The translations under genes and the position numbers were made by a program. This document shows positions 46,309-58,594 of a DNA stretch of 64,000 nucleotides, one piece after another. The DNA comes from Dendrobium chrysotoxum (taxonomy: Eukaryota; Streptophyta; Magnoliopsida; Asparagales; Orchidaceae). Each line of letters opens with the position of its first letter. Position 1 is the stretch's first letter. The stretch is taken from NCBI GenBank assembly GCA_019925795.1, contig CM034305.1:89688433-89752432 (forward strand), given 5' to 3'. The notes under the pieces were generated by a model. It did no database searches. It had not been told where the DNA came from and was given only the letters and a program-made list of their open reading frames with translations.

Positions 46309-46828
46309 CAAACTGTAATAACCCAAAAATATAAAAAATATTTTAAAAAACTAAATTTATGTTTGAACTAGGGAGCTGTCGACTAAGCTTTGTGATGCTT
46401 CGACATTGGCTTAAGAGCAAAGCGGTGCCAGAATTCATTGCCGCGGTGTTTGAATCTCTATTCTATAGTAATCCTAGATAAAACATCAATATAGAAAAAT
46501 CATTGAATAATGGTGGATTTTTTCCACTGGTATTTGCTACTCCTGTTATTTTTTCCATCGGATTGCCTGCCGGTGATAAATAATTTTTTTTTGGTAAAAT
46601 CTGTCAGAAAAGGCCCTATTTCACCCCAACTTACCTCTCTTCATAATTTTCATAGAGTTTTGCCCATAGAAGAAGCCGACGGCTTCTCAGTCCCCCAAGC
46701 AATTTCTAGCTCATTTCTCTCCATTTCTTTAAGATTTACAAGGTAAAACTAGTTCTCATTACTCATTTTCTTTTTAACTCAATTTAAGCTGTTAGATAAT
46801 GTGTTATTTTGAAATTATAGAGTTTTTT

Positions 46829-46933
46829 TATTTAAATGAGAATTTGACTTTTAACATGACACAATGGAGAAAAAGAATTCATGTAGCTGACCCCACGTAG
46901 TGGGGTAAAAGCTTGATGTTGTTGTTGTTGTTG
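46829..46933 (+). mobile_element. 105-bp RTE-type retroposon with (GTT)n tail
   Basis: Flanked by the 11-bp duplication TAGAGTTTTTT (46818-46828 and 46934-46944). Contains GAATTTGACTTTTAACATG, GGAGAAAAAGAATTCATG, GTAGCTGACCCCACGTAGTG and ends GATGTTGTTGTTGTTGTTG. It lies within the CACTA element, itself within the solo LTR. Plant RTE LINEs and their SINE partners share this tail. Confidence 0.75.
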
Positions 46934-47449
46934 TAGAGTTTTTTCACTCAATGTTGTATAACTTCATAGATCTTATTTTATAGTAAATATTTTCATGTTT
47001 AAAGAGCTTTTTGTTCATTTAGTTTGGTGCACTAACTAATTTCTTAGGGTTTAGGGTTATGTAATGAATTCTTTGAGTATATATTAAAGGGTAATTTCAA
47101 TTTGAATGAGTATACATGAGTTTGAGTGATGTATGAAAGAATTTTAGTGATGTTAGAATGAATTCATTCAAGATTATATGCAATTTTTAGTGTTTAGGGT
47201 TTACTAACTTGTCATTGAAAAGTTTTGAATTTCATGGTTTAGGTTTTTTGCCATTCATTAGTTATAAATTAGATAATTTATATGGTGTAATTTAATGGTT
47301 ATGTAGACTTTGATACCTAGGCACTTTATATCCTTGGAGTTGCACATCAAAATATTAGATTTTTATATATTTATTTTATTTTAGTATTATTAATTCAACA
47401 TCCATATGACTATCCAAGAGGAGAGGTATTGGATGTATAACATATTATT

Positions 47450-48085
47450 ATCAGGATGAAAAGCATTGGTAGATGAATTTATTCAGGGAGTTGATACTTT
47501 CGTTCACGTCGCATGTCAACTACCTTCGTTTAAGTCGGATGGAATGTTTAGATGTCCATGTTTAAAGCACAAAAATCAAGTTTGATCCATTTATACTAGC
47601 AAGTCAAGCTGTGCAAGTTTATTTTCAAAATATCTCAGTGGTCACAGAGATAAACAAGATTGGATTTTTATGGACTTAGTCTCTTGCAGGATAATTTTGT
47701 ACGACTTCGAGAGGGTCATGCTTTTATTATTGAGGGATCATCTTCAGAATCGATGTAGTACTCTGAGTATCACACGTGGTCGTAGGCATTGGAGGGAGAC
47801 ATAAAGGGAGGGCGTATGGATTAGGTTCTCAGGCATATGCATATGAGACCAATACATCCACCTCAATATCTTTTGGTTATAGTGGAGTTGATAATATCAT
47901 CTGCCAGAGGGTTACTACTCTCACTAAAGATATAGAGGAGATGAAACTGATACATGCCAACATACTGATACAACAGACTGAGATGTAGGCAGAGCTGTGA
48001 TCATATTTAAGCGCACATCAAAAGAAAAAGGGTCAGCAGCTTGTGCATGAATCAGAGGGGAGCGAGGAGTCAGGAGATGATTAGA
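47450..48085 (+). pseudogene. Decayed CACTA transposase-associated coding fragment
   Basis: Plus-strand reading near 47470-47590 gives VDEFIQGVD...FRCPCLKHKNQ, like the cysteine-rich transposase-associated domain of En/Spm-type elements (F-R-C-P-C-x-x-C/H). It is followed by stops. The later ORF 47776-47988 gives a helical KDIEEMKLIHANILIQQTE tail, and an acidic SEGSEESGDD end follows at about 48050-48080. Stops and frame changes show it is non-functional. Confidence 0.5.
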
Positions 48086-49234
48086 TAACTTAATATTTAA
48101 GTTGTTGTAGTAGTTTAGAGAACTTATTTTGACCACTTATTATTGTGTTTAAGTTATTGAAGTAGTTTGGAGAACTTATTATTATGTTTTGAAAACTTAT
48201 TTAAACAGTTTTTATGTTGAACGATTGAATTTTTAAGTTTTAGAATTATATTTTGAATGGTTTTATTATGTTTTGAGTAGCAATATTGTATGATGACATA
48301 TATTATTATATCTACATCTATTAACTACTGCAGGTTTATTAAGTAAATATTATAGTGGAATAATAAAGGGTTGCCAATTTTTTTTTATAGTGCTACAGGT
48401 TTCTGGCGACTTTCCAGCGGAATCTCCATCAAAAATTTTCAATACGGGGTGATGCAATAAAATGCAACAAAAAAGGGTGAAAAGATGCCAGAAATTTTTG
48501 ATGGCAAACCAACAGCTTTTCGAGCGGATGACCCATCAAAAATTATAGGCATGCATTTCTGGCAGTTTGGTCATCGTCAATTTCATGCGGTAATTGCCTA
48601 TTTTTTACCGCTCCGTCCGCCTCTCTCAATGAGACCTGAATCTGCTAGAAAATCGCCAAAATCCATCAGAAATAATTTTTGGCAGAAAAAAATATTGTCG
48701 CATTTGTTTTCCTACGCGGCTTTTATCAAAAGAAAATTTTTCGCCAGAACTGTCCAAATCCGTAAAAAAATTAAAGATTTTCATCGATAATAAGCAATTT
48801 TCCTGTAGTACATACAACATTGTGGCGCTTAGAAAAAGTCTTCTGATTGTTGTAAGTAATCTAAATCTCACTTTAGTTTTCAATGATTTTGAATTTGACG
48901 TGTTTATTCTCTCTTAAATCGTTAAAATATATTTTCTCCTGATTTACATCACTTTTGTCGTGTAACTTTTTGTATATGATAGATATGAATATTATGGATA
49001 TTTTGATTGTAATATTATTGATTTCTACTGGGTGAAATGAAAGTTATAATTTTCTAAAGTTATGGACTACTTTATAGATTTGAGTATTTCATGTTGTATT
49101 TTATATATTAAAATGCATTTCATATATTAAAGATATATCATTATAATTGATAGAAATAAGTATGATATTTGTATAAACAAGAAAGGCTGGCAGTTAAAAC
49201 TGTAATTAATAAAGGTTGGCTCTTAAAATATAAT

Positions 49235-49930
49235 ACAAATATCAGTGTAAACGAGTCGAGTCGAGCTCGAGTTATGCTTAACTCGAGCTTGACTCCCCGA
49301 TCAGATCATTAGTTCGAACTCGAGCTCAAACTCCAGTTGAACTCAAAAAGCGAGCTCAAGCTCGGCTTGTGGTGGTAAAAATGAGCTCACGAGTAGCTCG
49401 TGAGATCCCAACTTCATGGAGAGGAAGATTATTGATCGCATATTTGCCTGTGTCGGATACGGTGGTTGCGTGAGAAGAAGAGAAATAGTTTTATTATTTA
49501 TTTTTTTCCTTAGGGAATAACACTAGTTTTTTATTAGTGAGGTTTATTTTTTCCAAAAAAAAAAAAACTATTGTACTTCATTGCATTTTATTAATGCTAG
49601 GTTGTTTTTTTTTTTTTTTTTACAAATTCAGCCATAATAATGGTACTTCACTACTGTTTCATTAATGTTAGGCAACCTTTTTTTTTTAATTTTTTTTTCA
49701 AATCCAACTGTAATAACTACTTTTAGAGAAAAAAGATTTAGCTAATAGAAAAAGTTCAGTTATATTATTTCGATCCGGCTTGTGAGCTCATGAGCCGAGC
49801 CTCATCAAGCTCGAACTAGAGCTTGTTTAATAGATGAGCTCAAGTATAGGCTCGAGCTCTAACTCATAGCTTAATAAGCTCGACTCGTGAGCTCAAGTAG
49901 GCTCGCGAGTTGGCTCGACTCACTAACACC
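49235..49930. mobile_element. hAT-like non-autonomous element in the solo LTR
   Basis: Left GTGTAAACGAGTCGAGTCGAG and right, reversed, TAGGGGTGTTAGTGAGTCGAG with long GAGCTCGAGC-rich subterminal regions; AT-rich middle with poly(T) runs. It interrupts the AAATATAAT...GGAGGGTGGG block that is continuous in the related LTRs at 42630 and 18190, which fixes it as an insertion. I could not identify a clean 8-bp duplication, so the ends are approximate. Confidence 0.65.
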
Positions 49931-50988
49931 CCTACTCTACATAGGAGGGTGGGTTAACAGGTTTTCTTTAAAAATAATTTGTGGTGTTATCCCAGTTGTA
50001 GCCTGTAACTGATGACCGATTGTGCCAACGGTCAGAGAGTGATGACTCTTTATTGATTAAATGAAAGCCACATATAATGATAATTGATTTATTGATAAAT
50101 GATAATTATGATGGATATGATTGATATAACTGATATAACTAATGACCAACTGGGAAGCAGTTGAGGTTAAAAAATGATGAAAATATCATATTAAAGATAG
50201 ATGTTCTATCTTGCTGAATCATATAATAAAGCATGCATGCATTGATAATATTGATAAGTAGAACTATTATGTGTATAGATAATATTGATAGATAAATCAT
50301 AATGGATACATATAAATGTATTTACTATATATAATGCATATGATTGATAATAGATAAAATAGGTAAGTATGATGATATTGACACCTGTAGGTTATGATTT
50401 ATTTACTAATTTATAAATGCTTTTTATATGATTATTTTGTGGATTTATTGATTCCCATATCAACTATTGATTCATTGAAATAATTTTTTTGCTTTTATTA
50501 TTGATCATTTTTTAGTCTTATGAATGATAACTGATCATTGATGAGATTAAATGATATTAATTATATCGATTGAACTGAGCATGCATATTGATTCTTTATG
50601 CCTTACATTGAAAGCTTTAGTAAATTTGGATTTATGTATGGTTTTGTAAGCTCATTATGTGATTTTAATTAATTCCAGGTCAAGGAAGGGGTCAGGATCG
50701 TGTGGAGTGAGACTGATTGAGATATTTAGGTTCTTCTTTTATTTTGTTATGTATTTTATTTTATTCTTTTATAGTTAGGAACCTGGGATATATTATGGAT
50801 TGTAAGTGATCTCATGGCTATTATAAATATAATTTCAGGGAATGAATAGTGAATATTTTAATTTATACGATTTTAGTTATTTCTGTTAGATTGATTTATA
50901 TTGATGAATTTATAGAAGTGATGGTTGATTAGTTAAGTAATTCAAATAGGTAATTCTTCTAAAGTTGATCTTGGGGCATGACACAAAC

Positions 50989-51669
50989 ATCATGTGAACG
51001 TAAGTGTTCCTGGAAGGAGCACATTGGAGGAAAACGTCAATAGTCCCAACAACATGTGAAGGAGAATAAGAGTTCGCGACCGAGTTAAACTCAATTCGAA
51101 CTTGGTTCAAAACTTATTTGATCAAGGTTTGAACTAGTTTAAACCTGGTTCTGATTCAAACTAGGTTCAAATTTGGGTTTGAGATTCAAACAAAAACTCA
51201 AATTAGGTTCAAATTCGAAAATATTCGACTCATTCAAAATGCTTGGACTTCAAAAGTAGCCTACGAATATAAAAACTTATTGCTCACTAGAGATAATATG
51301 GCCCCAAATAAACATTTAGGCACATTTTTCCAAGAAAATAACCATCGAACATATTTATCCTATTTTCACTATTATTAAGACATAAAAAATTCAAATTTCC
51401 TTTTTTTTCCTCACCATAATAAGAATTTTCAAGTTTTAATACAACATTATCTAGAAATATAACTATCTTCTCTTCTCTCTCACCGTCTTTCTATTATTTT
51501 CACGTATATTAACGGGCAATACTAAAGTGCACAACTCATATTCTAATTCTTTTTAATAAATTAATCATTATAATATTTTTCATCTAACATCAACTTTAAA
51601 GACTATATTGTAACAAATATCACATTGACTATCCCACTAATTGTAACTTAATCAATACTAATCTTCATT
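50989..51669. other. Non-coding DNA, continuation of repeat array then AT-rich
   Basis: 51040-51220 has recurring GAACTAGGTTC / GGTTCAAA words of unclear origin. No gene. Confidence 0.4.
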
Positions 51670-51674
51670 AGCAT

Positions 51675-52686
51675 TGATATATCGCCAAAAAATCATCTTG
51701 ATCGGGCACGAATCTCGAGAAAAAACTCAAGTTGGAAACTTCAAAAATTAATTCGGAGACTATTTAAACTCCGATTTCAGCAAGCTTATAGTCGAACTGA
51801 GCGTCTCGGAAATACGAATCCAACAACACCAAATTCGACTCAAACCGAGCCCAAATGAGTCCAAATCAAGTACCCGAAGTGCTGTTGGAAGCATCAAACA
51901 GCAATTTGAGTTACCAAACGGTCTCCGATTTTGACGAGCTTATAGTCGAATCGAGCGTCTCGACGAGACGAATCCAACGAGCCCAAGGTCGTAGAATTCT
52001 GATATCATTAAGACCTTTAAATGCTTGATAAACGGTTCACGATCAAGGGATTCAATATCGGCCGTTCATCCGGATCACTCCTTATTTGCCCTTGATCCCT
52101 CATCTATTTACGGGCTATGCCACTCCAGAAAAACTATAAATAGCCCCTCATTTCTCTTAAGAGGGACCCAAGCCAAGAAGAGAAGAAGAAGAGAAGAGAA
52201 GCCTAGGAGGGAACAGCTCCTCCTCGACCACCGCCGGAACACCTCCGGAACTCCGTCGGAACACCACCGAAGCACCACCAGGTGCCCGAGGGACGCCGGA
52301 GCTCTGCCCGACACGGGAGCAACGTCGGAATTCTGCCCGACGCCGGAATTCTACCCGACACCCGAGTGACGCCGGACTTCTCTCCAAGTGACGTCGGAAT
52401 TCTGCTCGACACCCCGAGTGACGTCAGAACTCTGCTTGTCCTTGTAACTGATACTCATTATAATCTGATCGTCCTGAATTTAAGGGACGAATCAGCCTTG
52501 TGTATTTCAAACAACACTAGTGGAACTCTTTCAACTGAGCGTGGCCCCGTGGTTTTTCCCTTTTTCAGGGCTTTCCACGTAAAAATCATGGTGTTACTAT
52601 CTCAATTCTGTTTGTGTGCTGGATATACGTACAACGCTGAGACGGAAATTTAAATTCTATCGCCGCGTATATTTGAGTCCGCAACA
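51675..52686 (+). mobile_element. Solo LTR of the minisatellite family, TSD AGCAT (1012 bp)
   Basis: Exact AGCAT at 51670-51674 and 52687-52691. Starts TGATATATCGCC and ends GTCCGCAACA. Has a TATA-like CTATAAATAGCCCC at about 52133-52146, a minisatellite of GACGCCGGAATTCTGCCCGAC-type units at 52190-52440, and the GGCCCCGTGGTTTTT and TTTCCACGTAAAAA blocks. ORFs at 52025-52653 on both strands are LTR sequence. Confidence 0.88.
52133..52146 (+). promoter_or_regulatory. TATA box of the 51675-52686 solo LTR
   Basis: CTATAAATAGCCCC, a good plant TATA box about 460 bp into the LTR, upstream of the minisatellite, so the minisatellite probably lies in R/U5 rather than U3. Orientation is plus. Confidence 0.5.
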
Positions 52687-52691
52687 AGCAT

Positions 52692-53324
52692 CATAATTAT
52701 CACGATTATATTATAATATCCATATGATTATTCATCATTAATTTAAATAAAAAAAATACAAACCATATAATATAATAATAATAAAATAAAAAATACAATA
52801 AATAATATTGTAGCTTTCACTTTCTCTTCCACCTCAATAATTTGTGGCTTTATTCAACGAACCAATTGTCAGCAGTCATTACCTATCATTTTCCCACAAA
52901 AAGCAGCCTTTTCTTTTTAAATTATTAACGTATATTTCTTTCTACGGAAGGCTTTCGACTTTCGCCACTAACTTCCCGTAAAGACCTTGCCATTTTTATC
53001 AAGAGCTGCACGTGCGTCTCACGTGCTGTCAAGGAAGTTGAAGGTTTGGTGTTTTTACGGAACCGGCCATGTCGCCATGTGGGCTACCGCCTATCACCGG
53101 TCGCTTTCCCGCCTACTTTCGCAAGAATGAGCGCCGCCGCCTGCCGGTAATCTGACGTGGCAGATTCGAGTATTAAGAAATGGTTTTTCTATTTAGGGTA
53201 TATGAGAAGGTGGGGAATTTAATTTGTGATGAAGAGTTCTAAATATTTAATAATATTATATAAATTTTCTTGTTTAGTTATCATTTACAAAATTTTATAG
53301 TTTTTATATTTAAATAATATTTAA

Positions 53325-53326
<2 letters not shown>
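52692..53326. other. Non-coding DNA, nothing recognised
   Basis: 53020-53160 is more GC-rich with CACGTG-like words, but I can support no gene. Confidence 0.4.
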
Positions 53327-53364
<38 letters not shown>

Positions 53365-53530
53365 TAAATTTATATTTCTCTCTCTCCCTTTCTTTTTTCT
53401 CCTCGTCATCTCTCTCTGCCTTTCTCTCTCTCCATGGCTTCACATTTCTCTCCCTCCCCATCTCTATCTCTCTCTCTCCCCATCCTCTCTCTCCTGTTTC
53501 TCTCTCTACCTCCTCATATCTATCTCTCAC
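53327..53530. repeat. (AT)n followed by TC-rich low-complexity DNA
   Basis: AT dinucleotide run from about 53327 to 53360, then CTCTCT/TCTCCC-rich sequence to about 53530. Confidence 0.85.
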
Positions 53531-54319
53531 CTCGTTTTTATTATTTTTTTATTTTAAGTTGAATACACCAAATCATATGGGGCATTCAAAAATTTGGTGC
53601 ATTCAGAATGCGCCAATTCAGTTGACATCAGTTGACATTTTTGCTCCTTTTTAAATTATTTCTTAAATACGTTCCTTATACTAATTTTGATAAATAATGA
53701 GCTCCTCTCTAAAATTTGTCCAATTTAAGATTATATGAAGTTTGCTTAAGAAATCTTACAGTCCAAAAGAATATTTTGATGAGGTGAATTTAATGATATT
53801 TGTTGAATTCAAAATTGTTTGTGAATCATAACTAGATGTATTGAGAATATTGAGTGAAAAGAGAATAGATAAATATGAAGAGAAAAGAATGGTTTTAGAC
53901 TGATAAGCTCTTCGAATTTTGTAAAATGAGCTCGAATATAGAAAAGTTATATAAACTAAATTCACCCTTCAACCCCCTATTTATTGATTTGGGTTGGGGC
54001 TTAAGCATCATGGAATTTGACAACATACATGGCTATAAAAAAAGAAAATATTATAACAGTTACATTAATTAGAATATTCGACTTGATGAAATTGTTTGCT
54101 GAGTTTCTAAGAAGTCATTGACCTGACATATTTTGATGGTCGAATATTTGAGCAGTCAATCAATAGCTTTCCATGAGGTCACCCACCTGAGTAATCATGA
54201 GGGGTGACTTTATACATTATACTTGCTAGGGCCAACTGATAATATGTTCTAGCATGGCAAGAACGAGTTCTTAGAATGTAATCATTTGCTTTAGCCTAGT
54301 TCTCTTATAAGCTTGCCCG
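53531..54319. other. AT-rich intergenic DNA, nothing recognised
   Basis: No gene or repeat boundary I can support. Confidence 0.4.
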
Positions 54320-54900
54320 ATTTCTAAATATTTAGGTATAAAACTACCTTGATATAAGTCCAAATGGGCCTAATCAAGCACTCAAAGTATAATTAAAAGT
54401 TTTTTGACATTATTTTACTCCAAATCTTATGTGCTTATGGTCAAAATGAATGTCTTAATGAGAGAAATTTAATAAGCCAAAGATCACTTAATTTAAATAT
54501 CATTAATGTATTTGAATGCATAATAAATGATATATAACTAAGGAAATTAATATAAATCATCCTATTAAGAATTCAGGACTTTTGGCTAAAATATCACAAA
54601 CAATGCTAATTTTTTTTAATATATCATATTATTTACATGGAGGGGAGAAAAAAATTAGACTTGAAGTTGGAGCTAGGACATGGACTTGAACCTAAATTTT
54701 GAGAGAGCTCTACTCGAAGATCGACATATATGATTACCGCCATCACCTGATGACATCACTCAACTACTTCTACTCGACCACATTGTTCCGACAATGGTCC
54801 TACGAGCGCCATTGTCTAGCTACAATTACCTGACCACCGTCACTTGACCAAATAATGGTGATGCCCTCCATTTTTAATAAATATAGTATTATCCATTGAC
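54320..54900 (+). repeat. Old, AT-drifted copy of the minisatellite-family LTR (5' half)
   Basis: Follows the order of 51840-52450 with many transitions: AAGTCCAAATGGGCCTAATCAAGCA, CTTATGTGCTTATGGTCAAA, AGCCAAAGATCACTTAATTT, ATGCATAATAAATGATA, and then GACCACCGTCACTTGACC minisatellite remnants (54730-54860). The 3' end is missing. Confidence 0.55.
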
Positions 54901-56044
54901 ATCAATGATGATGCATGACATTGCTAAGAAGGTTGATGTACACCATTGATAACAACATTGATGTATGTTATTAACATCAATCCAATGCCACCATTGACAC
55001 AAAAATCAATACACACCATCATCAACATGGTTGATGTCTAGCATTTACATAAATCTTGAAATTCTACATAGATAGCTAAGTTTATGTAAGATTACTTGAT
55101 TTCTAAACTCCCCTTTTCTAAGGAGAACAAATGAACTGGCCACCAATGATCTCTTGAATATAACTTTATTACCTTGTAGCTCCCTAAGTTTCATTATGAA
55201 AGTTGTCCTTCATAGTATATGTCTACTGCTTTGTATTAAAATTTGCCTAATTGTTGAGAAGGGTGTCACATATAACCTACAATAAAAATTAGTATAATCA
55301 TTTTGATCATCATAGTGCTTGAGATTTATGTAGCAACAACATTTCAGAATATTTCAACCCCTTCCATTATAGGCTTATAGATAATTTATAACAAACATGT
55401 GTGAGAATATATTTTGTTGTCTCTTGCATTATTTTTCTTAAGTGCCCATGAGGTATCTTATATTAGACCAGCTCTTCCAATTTTTTAGAGGTGGATGTAT
55501 GCTCTTAAAGTGAGCATCATATGTTTGCCTTGATTGAACATGGAGGTTATTTGATTGGTTGAAAAAAATAAATAAATTATTTTAAATGTAGAGTATTTAA
55601 AATTTTTTATATTTGGTTTGATGAAAAAGAATGTAAACTCCTTGTGAATTCATTTTTTTTTCTTTTAGTTCATTTTTATGTATTTTATATATGTTTGCTT
55701 TCAATTGAATTCCAAAATATATCGCAAGCTAATTCCGCTATCATCCCCAACTGCCACTCACCAGCCATACTTTCTGTCGGCAACTAATCACGGTCATGCA
55801 TCTCAACCATTATACGCTGGTCGCCCCTAACATTGCTGCCCATTACCTTTTACCAACCTCATTGGCTATCACCCCTTGAAGGGGGGTGGGCTGGGGGATG
55901 TAGGCTCTGAGCCTCGGATACAAAAGGCTTAAGGAGGAACTACGGGGGGTGAACCAAAGCAGAATTACATGCGAACCTCATAAGTAAGTACATATTGCGT
56001 GCGAATGGCGGAAGGGGCAAAGTGCATACGAACTGCGAAAGGTG
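54901..56044. other. Non-coding DNA with a MITE-like stretch
   Basis: 54890-55040 has several CATTGACATCAATG-like words. 55540-55870 resembles the insert at 12390-12925 (TTTGGTTTGATGAAAAAGAATG, then a GAATTCCAA word, then a GC-richer patch). No gene. Confidence 0.4.
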
Positions 56045-56225
56045 CTACATCTACGTGTGAATCGCAAAATTGAGCTGCTTGATGAGCCGCTCGATAAGGT
56101 CTCGTCGAGCTTATTTTTAATGGCGAGTTAAGCTCGATCTTGACTCGAGTTGAGCTCAAAATTTGGCTTGCGAGTCAAGCTCGAGTTAGGCCTGATTTGA
56201 GCTTAACTCATTTGCACCTCTATCC
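56045..56225. repeat. Terminal fragment of a GAGCTCGAGC-type hAT element
   Basis: GAGTTAAGCTCGATCTTGAC / CAAGCTCGAGTTAGGCC-type sequence ending in CATTTGCACCTCTATCCC, the right-end pattern of the elements at 19226-20013 and 49235-49930. The opposite end is not found. Confidence 0.5.
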
Positions 56226-56675
56226 CTGGCAGACCCTAAATAGCCCCTTAATTGAAATTAATTTTTTGGATATATTAATTCAATGTTTCTTAAAGATTTT
56301 CATTAGCCTAGATGACTAGGTTTTATTAAATATAAGGTTTATTTGGTAAAGCTATAGTTTTATAAAATTGATTGTATAGTTGTTGTGAAGAATATAACTT
56401 ATAATTATTATGGTTGTAAAAGTAGCTTTTCATCACAGAAATTTTTAAATGCCTTGAGAAAATAATAATCAACAAAATTACATGTGACTGCTATGTAAAA
56501 AGCAAAGTAGCTCGAAAGTTATCTCAAATAAACTCAAAAAAGATTGAAGCAGACCACAAACGAAAGCTCGTATTTGATTAACTACATATAATAAAATCTT
56601 TTTATAAAAATGCATATGAAATTATACAATTATAAAATAGAAATAAATGAAAATATATTTAATAATCATAATTAG

Positions 56676-57750
56676 TATTGCGGGCTAGAATATACACGGT
56701 GATAGAGTTATAATCCTACGTCTTAGCATTGCACGTATATCCAGTTCACACACAGAGAATACCAAATTTCTTACGTGAAAGCCCGAAGAGGGAAAAACCA
56801 AGGGGCTCGCCCAGGTGAAAAGATTTCACTAAATTTGAGTGAATTATAAATGTTGACCCGTCCCTTGACTTAGAGGCGGTCAAATTACAGTAGTTTGGAG
56901 AGTTAGGCAAAGGTCTGGCGACTGTCGGGCAGAAGTCCGACGGCGCCCGGGCAGAAGTTCAGCTGACGAGGAATGATCCGACAAAGGTCAAACAGAAGTC
57001 TGACGATGCTCGGCTACTAGGTAGAAGTCTGGAGGCGATCGGCTATGATCTGACGAAGGTCGGGCTAAAGTCCTGAGGAAGTCGGCGGTGATCAGACGAT
57101 GATCGGGCTGTAGTCCGGAGGCAGTCGACGGCCGGGTAGAAGTCGGCGGCGGTCGGTGGCCGGGCGGTGGTCCTACAGCGGCCGGGCTGAAGTCCGGCGG
57201 CCGGGCGGTGGTGCTGGATCTCTTGAAATTTCAGAGCTCTCTCCAATCTCTAGCCAAAAGTCCCCCTCATGTAGATAGTGGGGTCTATTTAAAGATTTTC
57301 ATGAGTGGCACACCCTATAAATATAGAGAAGATCCGGGGTAGGCTCGGAGTGCTCCATTGGATGGCCCATATTGATTCCCCTGATCATAGAGAGTTTATC
57401 AGATATTTGAATGTCTTAATGATATCAAAATTTGATGATCTTGGGCTCGTTGGATTCGATTCATTAAGCCGCTCGATTCGACTATAAGCATGTCACGTTT
57501 GGAAACCATTTGGTAATCTAAATTATAGTTTGAACCTTTTAAAAGCGCTTCGAGTCTTCGATTTGGACCCATTTGAGCTTGGATTGAGTTGAATTTTATG
57601 TCATTGGATTTGTATTTTTGAGACAATCAGTTTGACTATAAGTTTGCTGGAATCAGAGTTTGGATTATCCCAATTTTAATTTCGAAAGTTTCCAACTTAA
57701 TTTTGCCTCAAGATTCGTGTACGATCAGAATGATTTTTTGTGGTGTATCA
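56676..57750 (-). repeat. 3' LTR of the Tat-like element
   Basis: Reads TATTGCGGGC...GGTGTATCA on plus (TGATACACC...GCAATA reversed). It contains the GGCTCGCCCAGGTGAAAAG and GACCCGTCCCTTGACTTAGA blocks and the GGTCGGGC / AGAAGTCCG minisatellite at 56910-57215. Confidence 0.82.
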
Positions 57751-57839
57751 GTTGTCTTCCTATTTTTGGACGTCGAATCTTACAAAGTCTAAAAATATTT
57801 GTGTAATATCAGTATTTAAAATGTCCAAATCAAACTTTT

Positions 57840-58400
57840 ATGGGATAAAATTATGTATATATATAAATATATACAAATATATACATATATGATCATTAAC
57901 TTAACTAACTAATTAATTAATATTAGTACTAAGCTATCGATTATAACGAATATAATTATATATATAACTGATGCCATTAATTATATAATAATATATATAA
58001 TTCAATTTTTTTTCAGAATATATATAATTATACCAAGAGGCTTTGATAAAAGCTCGAAATTTTTTATTTATAACATTAGTTATTGAGACACATTATAACA
58101 AAGTTATTATAGTTAACTAACACATCGCATCTCCACCAGATATATTAAAGTTATAATGTTATATATAATAAAGTTATAATAACGTTAACTGATATAATTA
58201 TATAAGTTATAATAAAGTTATAATATATAAGTTATAATAAAGTAATAGTAAAGTTATAATAAAGTTATAATATTATTAACTGATATAATTAATATTGTTA
58301 ACTTATATAATTATTATAATAACGTTATAATAATATTTATATAATTATAAAGCCACTTTATATAACTATCGTATAACTTAAGATTAATAGCAAAATTTAT
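57840..58400. repeat. AT-rich GTTATAATAAA-type irregular array
   Basis: Many copies of AAGTTATAATAAAGTTATAA, ACTGATATAATTA and ATATAAT words, between the 3' LTR and the minus-strand tandem arrays, in the hypervariable 3' region of the element. Confidence 0.7.
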
Positions 58401-58594
58401 AATTATTGTATAACATTTTTATTATTTAATGTCAAAAATTCTAAAATCTATTTAAAAAATCAGAAATTTTCTCTTCAAATCTCCTTTGAAAGCTATAAAT
58501 ATCCCCTTAGGGGCTAAGAAAAAGGCACTAATTTTTTTAGCTGGTCCATCGAACTGGCAAAAATTTAAAAAATTTTAGGTTGGCGATTAAGATA

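Larger units (their letters stand above)
46487..48810. mobile_element. CACTA (En/Spm)-like element, 2.3 kb, TSD CAT
   Basis: Termini CAATATAGAAAAATC and, reversed, TACTACAGGAAAATTG are degenerate CACTA ends. The 3-bp duplication CAT is at 46484-46486 and 48811-48813. Subterminal regions (46510-46610 and 48480-48780) carry repeated short motifs such as CATCAGAAAT / CCATCGGAT / GCCAGAA in both orientations. Interior coding remnant at 47450-48085. No intact transposase; non-autonomous. Confidence 0.75.
46314..50983 (+). mobile_element. Solo LTR, TSD CAAAC, carrying nested insertions
   Basis: Starts TGTAATAACCC and ends GGGGCATGACA, flanked exactly by CAAAC (46309-46313 and 50984-50988). Subtracting the CACTA insert (46487-48810) and the hAT-like insert leaves an LTR of about 1.65 kb. 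Relatives are at 42138-43527 and 17507-18860. No internal domain or second LTR is present. Confidence 0.85.

Noticed and set aside
48485..48790. 101-aa ORF in the right part of the CACTA element
   Set aside because: It lies in the subterminal repeat region, overlaps a minus-strand ORF, and has no domain.
52025..52653. Overlapping ORFs on both strands rich in Pro/Asp/Thr or Arg/Gly
   Set aside because: Minisatellite and R/U5 sequence of a solo LTR.
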